64,000 nucleotides of DNA from Pseudomonadales bacterium (GTDB lineage Bacteria; Pseudomonadota; Gammaproteobacteria; Pseudomonadales; Azotimanducaceae). The stretch is from positions 1 to 64,000 of the forward strand of contig JACKNX010000006.1 of NCBI GenBank assembly GCA_024234635.1, read 5' to 3'. This document shows positions 61,666-64,000 of the stretch, one piece after another. The translations under genes were made by a program, and so were the position numbers. Below the pieces are notes generated by a model that made no database searches, was not told where the DNA came from, and saw only the letters and a list, made by a program, of their open reading frames with translations. How positions within the stretch are numbered: position 1 is the stretch's first letter; every line of letters begins with the position of its first letter.

Positions 61666-62429
61666 AGTCTGCCGGCGCCAATCGGCCTGCGTTCCAGGAA
61701 GTGCAGATCGACTTCGCCGCGCACATCCGCAATCCCCGGGAGAATCCAGGACCTGAAGGGCTGGAGGCCAGAAGGCTGCGCATCTACGCCCAACTCTTTT
61801 ACAACAATATCGAACACTTCCTCGCCAGCACATTTCCGGTTGCGCGACGTATTCACCTGGATCCGTCGTGGCCGGGCATCGCCTGGGAGGACCTCGTTCG
61901 TGCCTTTGTTCATCAGCACGGGTGTGAATCGCCATACTTCCTCGAAATTTCCCAGGAGTTTCTGCAGTTTGCCTCGGGTTTCGATGCCTGCCGCCGTTGG
62001 CCCTGGCTGCTCGAACTGCTGCACTACGAATGGGTGGAGATGGCGCTGTCGGTCAGCGAGGCGGAGGTACCGCCGCCACTCCCGCAAACGGAGGCAGCCC
62101 TGCTGGACACCCTGGCGGTCTCGCCGCTGGCCCGAGCGCTGACGTATCGGTACCCCGTGCAGACGATTGGGCCCGGACATCTGCCGGCGCAGGAGCCCGA
62201 GGAAGCGACACACCTCGTGGTGTATCGTCGCCGCGATGACAGCGTGCATTTCATGGCGGCGAATCCGCTGACGCTGCGCCTCCTCGCCCTGCTGGGTGAG
62301 GGCCTGTCCGGTCGCGCGGCACTGGAGCAGTTGGCGACGGAACTGGGTCTGTCGCCTTCTGTGGTTGCGGATCAGGGGCTGGCAACACTCCGCCGTCTTG
62401 CGGATCTTGATATTCTGGCGGCGCGGTAG
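61662..62429 (+). CDS. DUF2063 partner protein, HvfC/BufC-like
   Basis: The protein has 255 residues from GTG 61662, overlapping the MNIO stop by 4 nt (GTGA). The N-terminal DUF2063 domain has QEVQIDFAAHIRNP, RRLRIYAQLFYNNIEHFLASTFPVARRI and FVHQHGCESPYFLEISQEFLQF. The C-terminal part (VVYRRRDDSVHFMAANPLTLRLLALLGEG, then LEQLATELGLSPSVV) resembles a winged-helix-like second domain. In characterised systems it binds the precursor leader and delivers it to the MNIO enzyme. The order precursor-MNIO-DUF2063 is the standard one. Confidence 0.88.
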   Translation: MKSAGANRPAFQEVQIDFAAHIRNPRENPGPEGLEARRLRIYAQLFYNNIEHFLASTFPVARRIHLDPSWPGIAWEDLVRAFVHQHGCESPYFLEISQEFLQFASGFDACRRWPWLLELLHYEWVEMALSVSEAEVPPPLPQTEAALLDTLAVSPLARALTYRYPVQTIGPGHLPAQEPEEATHLVVYRRRDDSVHFMAANPLTLRLLALLGEGLSGRAALEQLATELGLSPSVVADQGLATLRRLADLDILAAR

Positions 62430-62468
62430 GTAAATTCAGGCCGCTCGTCGAACGACGGTCCACTCCGT

Positions 62469-62488
62469 GCCGGAATAAACCGGCCTTT
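62469..62488 (+). terminator. Possible weak terminator after the metallophore operon
   Basis: GCCGG/CCGGC around AATAAA followed by CTTTCC. It is short, and its role in ending the operon before mlaA is tentative. Confidence 0.3.
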
Positions 62489-62540
62489 CCTGTGGCCCGG
62501 CTTCCGGCCGGCGACTCGAAGGCAGCAGGGTGAGAGAGCG

Positions 62541-63272
62541 ATGGGACGTGCCGGACGATGGATGAACTTGGTTTGCGTGCTGTTGCTCGCCAATGTCACG
62601 CTGCCGGCCGTACAGGCGTCGGAAATTCACGACCCCTGGGAAAACGTGAATCGCAAGGTCTTCAAATTCAATGATTTTCTCGATCGCTGGATGCTGAAGC
62701 CGGTCGCCAGGGGCTACCGGAAGGTCGTTCCCGCACCGGTTCGGCGCAGCGTGGGAAATTTTTTCCGCAATCTCGACACACCGATGACGGCCGTTAACCA
62801 GTTCCTGCAGGGCAAGGCCGGTGAGGGTGTTTCGGACCTCGGCCGGTTTGTCGTCAATTCAACCCTCGGCATCGGGGGGCTGTTCGATCCTGCGACGCGC
62901 ATGGGGTTCGCCAAGCACCAGGAGGATTTCGGGCAGACGTTTGGCAGGTGGGGCACCGGTAGCGGTAACCATGTTGTCCTGCCGCTGAGGGGCTCCTCCA
63001 CGGTGCGTGATACTTTCGGCCTGGTGCTGGACACGCTGACCAATCCGATCCGCCTGATTTCCCCGAATGAGCTGGAGTACGGCCTGCGCGGGGTCTCGGT
63101 GGTGGACACGCGTACCGACCTGCTGTCAGCCGAGAGCCTCATGAAGGAAGGCGGTGACAGCTACCTGTTTCAGCGTGATGCGTTTCTGCAGCGGCGGGAG
63201 TTCCTGGTGCATGACGGCGAGGCGGAGGAGTCCGATCCGTTCCTCGATGAGGAGTGGTCGGAGGAGGATTAG
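62541..63272 (+). CDS. mlaA: Outer-membrane phospholipid transport protein MlaA (VacJ), no lipobox
   Basis: The protein has 243 residues. EIHDPWENVNRKVFKFNDFLDRWMLKPVARGYRKVVP and TPMTAVNQFLQGKAGEGVSDLGRFVVNSTLGIGGLFDPA are diagnostic MlaA sequence, and FGQTFGRWGTGSGNHVVLPLRGSSTVRD follows. It removes mislocalised phospholipids from the outer leaflet with MlaBCDEF. The signal peptide ends VQAS without a Cys, and the only nearby Cys (residue 12) is too early and not in a lipobox, so it looks non-lipidated. The C-terminus is acidic. Confidence 0.9.
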   Translation: MGRAGRWMNLVCVLLLANVTLPAVQASEIHDPWENVNRKVFKFNDFLDRWMLKPVARGYRKVVPAPVRRSVGNFFRNLDTPMTAVNQFLQGKAGEGVSDLGRFVVNSTLGIGGLFDPATRMGFAKHQEDFGQTFGRWGTGSGNHVVLPLRGSSTVRDTFGLVLDTLTNPIRLISPNELEYGLRGVSVVDTRTDLLSAESLMKEGGDSYLFQRDAFLQRREFLVHDGEAEESDPFLDEEWSEED

Positions 63273-63404
63273 CGGGTCTTCGCGACGGACGGCTCAGCGG
63301 TGCGTTCGCCCGCGCTGCGGGCGGCCGGAAACCTTGCTTGTAATGGCCCCTGCATGGGAGTAGGGTGCCGGCCCCATCACCGCTGCGGCGTGAGCTCCCG
63401 GCTG

Positions 63405-64000
63405 ATGAGCCTGCTTGTCATACAACCGGACGGTGTGCCAGATCCTCTCCTGGCGCGGTTGTCCGGAATCAATGAATATCGTTGTGTCCCTTCTGCTGAT
63501 GCCGCGCGGGCGCTGTTCAGTGCTGATCTGGATGACATCATCCTGGCGCGTTCGGAAGCGCAGGTGCGTGAACTGATCGAGTCGGAGCCACTGCTGGACG
63601 TTGTGCTGATATGTGCTGACGAACCCGACGCGTCGCAGGCGTTGCAGGCGATGCGTGCCGGCGCCCTGGATGTGTGGAACCTGGCCGAATCCGTGGAAAC
63701 GCTGGGAGAACGGCAGCAGGCACTGGTACGCCGGCTGCGCGGCAGACGCCAGGCTGTTCGCGAGCGCTGGCTGCGTCACGAGAGCGACGTACAGCGGGAC
63801 CAGCGTGCCGGCCGTTACATCCAGCTTGGCATGCTGCCGCCCAATCCGATGATGGTTGGCGACTATGTGCTGCGCCACAGGGTAGTGCCGTCGGCATTCC
63901 TCTCGGGGGATTTCATCGACTACTTTGCGTTTGCCCAACACTATCTGGCGGCCTATGTCGCTGACGTCTCCGGACACGGTGCGTCGTCCGCGTTCGTGAC
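63405..64000 (+). CDS. SpoIIE-type (PP2C) serine phosphatase with receiver-like N-terminus, 3' end missing
   Basis: The frame is open to the window edge, with ~198 codons visible. The start is uncertain: ATG 63405, GTG 63390 or ATG 63354. The first ~115 residues (MSLLVIQPDGVPDPLLARLSG, DVVLICADEPDASQALQAMRAGALDVWNLA) look like a response-regulator receiver fold that lacks a clear phospho-acceptor. A charged coiled coil follows (RRQAVRERWLRHESDVQRDQRAGRYIQLGMLPP). Then the RsbU/SpoIIE start HRVVPSAFLSGDFIDYF and AAYVADVSGHGASSAFV carries the metal-binding Asp residues. It probably regulates a sigma or anti-sigma partner switch. Confidence 0.8.
   Translation, partial: MSLLVIQPDGVPDPLLARLSGINEYRCVPSADAARALFSADLDDIILARSEAQVRELIESEPLLDVVLICADEPDASQALQAMRAGALDVWNLAESVETLGERQQALVRRLRGRRQAVRERWLRHESDVQRDQRAGRYIQLGMLPPNPMMVGDYVLRHRVVPSAFLSGDFIDYFAFAQHYLAAYVADVSGHGASSAFV

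Overview
The window is 64 kb of chromosome from a Gram-negative, high-GC gammaproteobacterium. The evidence is the outer-membrane and lipid machinery (BamD, MlaA, LspA, an autotransporter), a type IVa pilus minor-pilin cluster with PilS/PilR, and gene orders typical of Gammaproteobacteria: ispB/rplU-rpmA-obgE-proB, rpsT/murJ-ribF-lspA-fkpB, bamD/rluD-pgeF, ilvI-ilvH-ilvC-pssA, holD-rimI-prfC-hrpA. I cannot name an order or genus. No rRNA, tRNA, insertion sequence, prophage or CRISPR array was recognised.

Layout. 1-2.9 kb: the 3' end of an autotransporter adhesin. 3.4-10.3 kb: metabolic genes (FAD oxidoreductase, secreted beta-propeller, two CaiB/BaiF CoA-transferases, TerB-like protein, SGNH hydrolase, FMN-binding protein). 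10.3-14.8 kb: a leftward operon of ispB, a TAP-like hydrolase and a NatAB-type ABC exporter. 15.1-22.2 kb: core genes rplU, rpmA, obgE, proB, rpsT, murJ, ribF, lspA and fkpB. ileS and ispH are absent from the places they often occupy. 22.3-37.4 kb: the minor pilin cluster pilE-fimT-pilV-pilW-pilX-pilY1-pilY2-pilY1b. It has two large PilY1 paralogues and five copies of a structured ~116-bp repeat between the first pilin genes. 37.6-42.5 kb: the leftward group bamD-pilS-pilR-fimT2. 42.7-44.9 kb: rluD, pgeF and a DUF4124 protein. 45.3-54 kb: branched-chain amino-acid genes, pssA, the MsrPQ repair system, an alcohol dehydrogenase homologue and DAHP synthase. 53.5-60.2 kb: holD-like, rimI, prfC, hrpA.

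The most interesting locus is 60.2-62.5 kb. It is a three-gene operon for a ribosomally made, post-translationally modified peptide of the HvfA/bufferin (oxazolin-like copper-binding) class. The precursor has a Sec signal peptide followed by 12 EGKCG motifs. It is followed, with overlapping GTG starts, by an MNIO (DUF692) enzyme and its DUF2063 partner. A good match to an ECF/sigma-E-type promoter lies upstream. The window ends with mlaA and the 5' part of a SpoIIE-type (PP2C) phosphatase that has a receiver-like N-terminus.

How the genes fit together: the pilin cluster supplies the priming complex and tip adhesins of a type IVa pilus, and PilS/PilR nearby would control pilin expression. Family-2 hairpin repeats follow the stop codons of surface-protein genes (autotransporter, pilX, pilY1b). 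Family-1 repeats lie inside the pilin operon and appear to encode the leader peptides of PilV and PilW.
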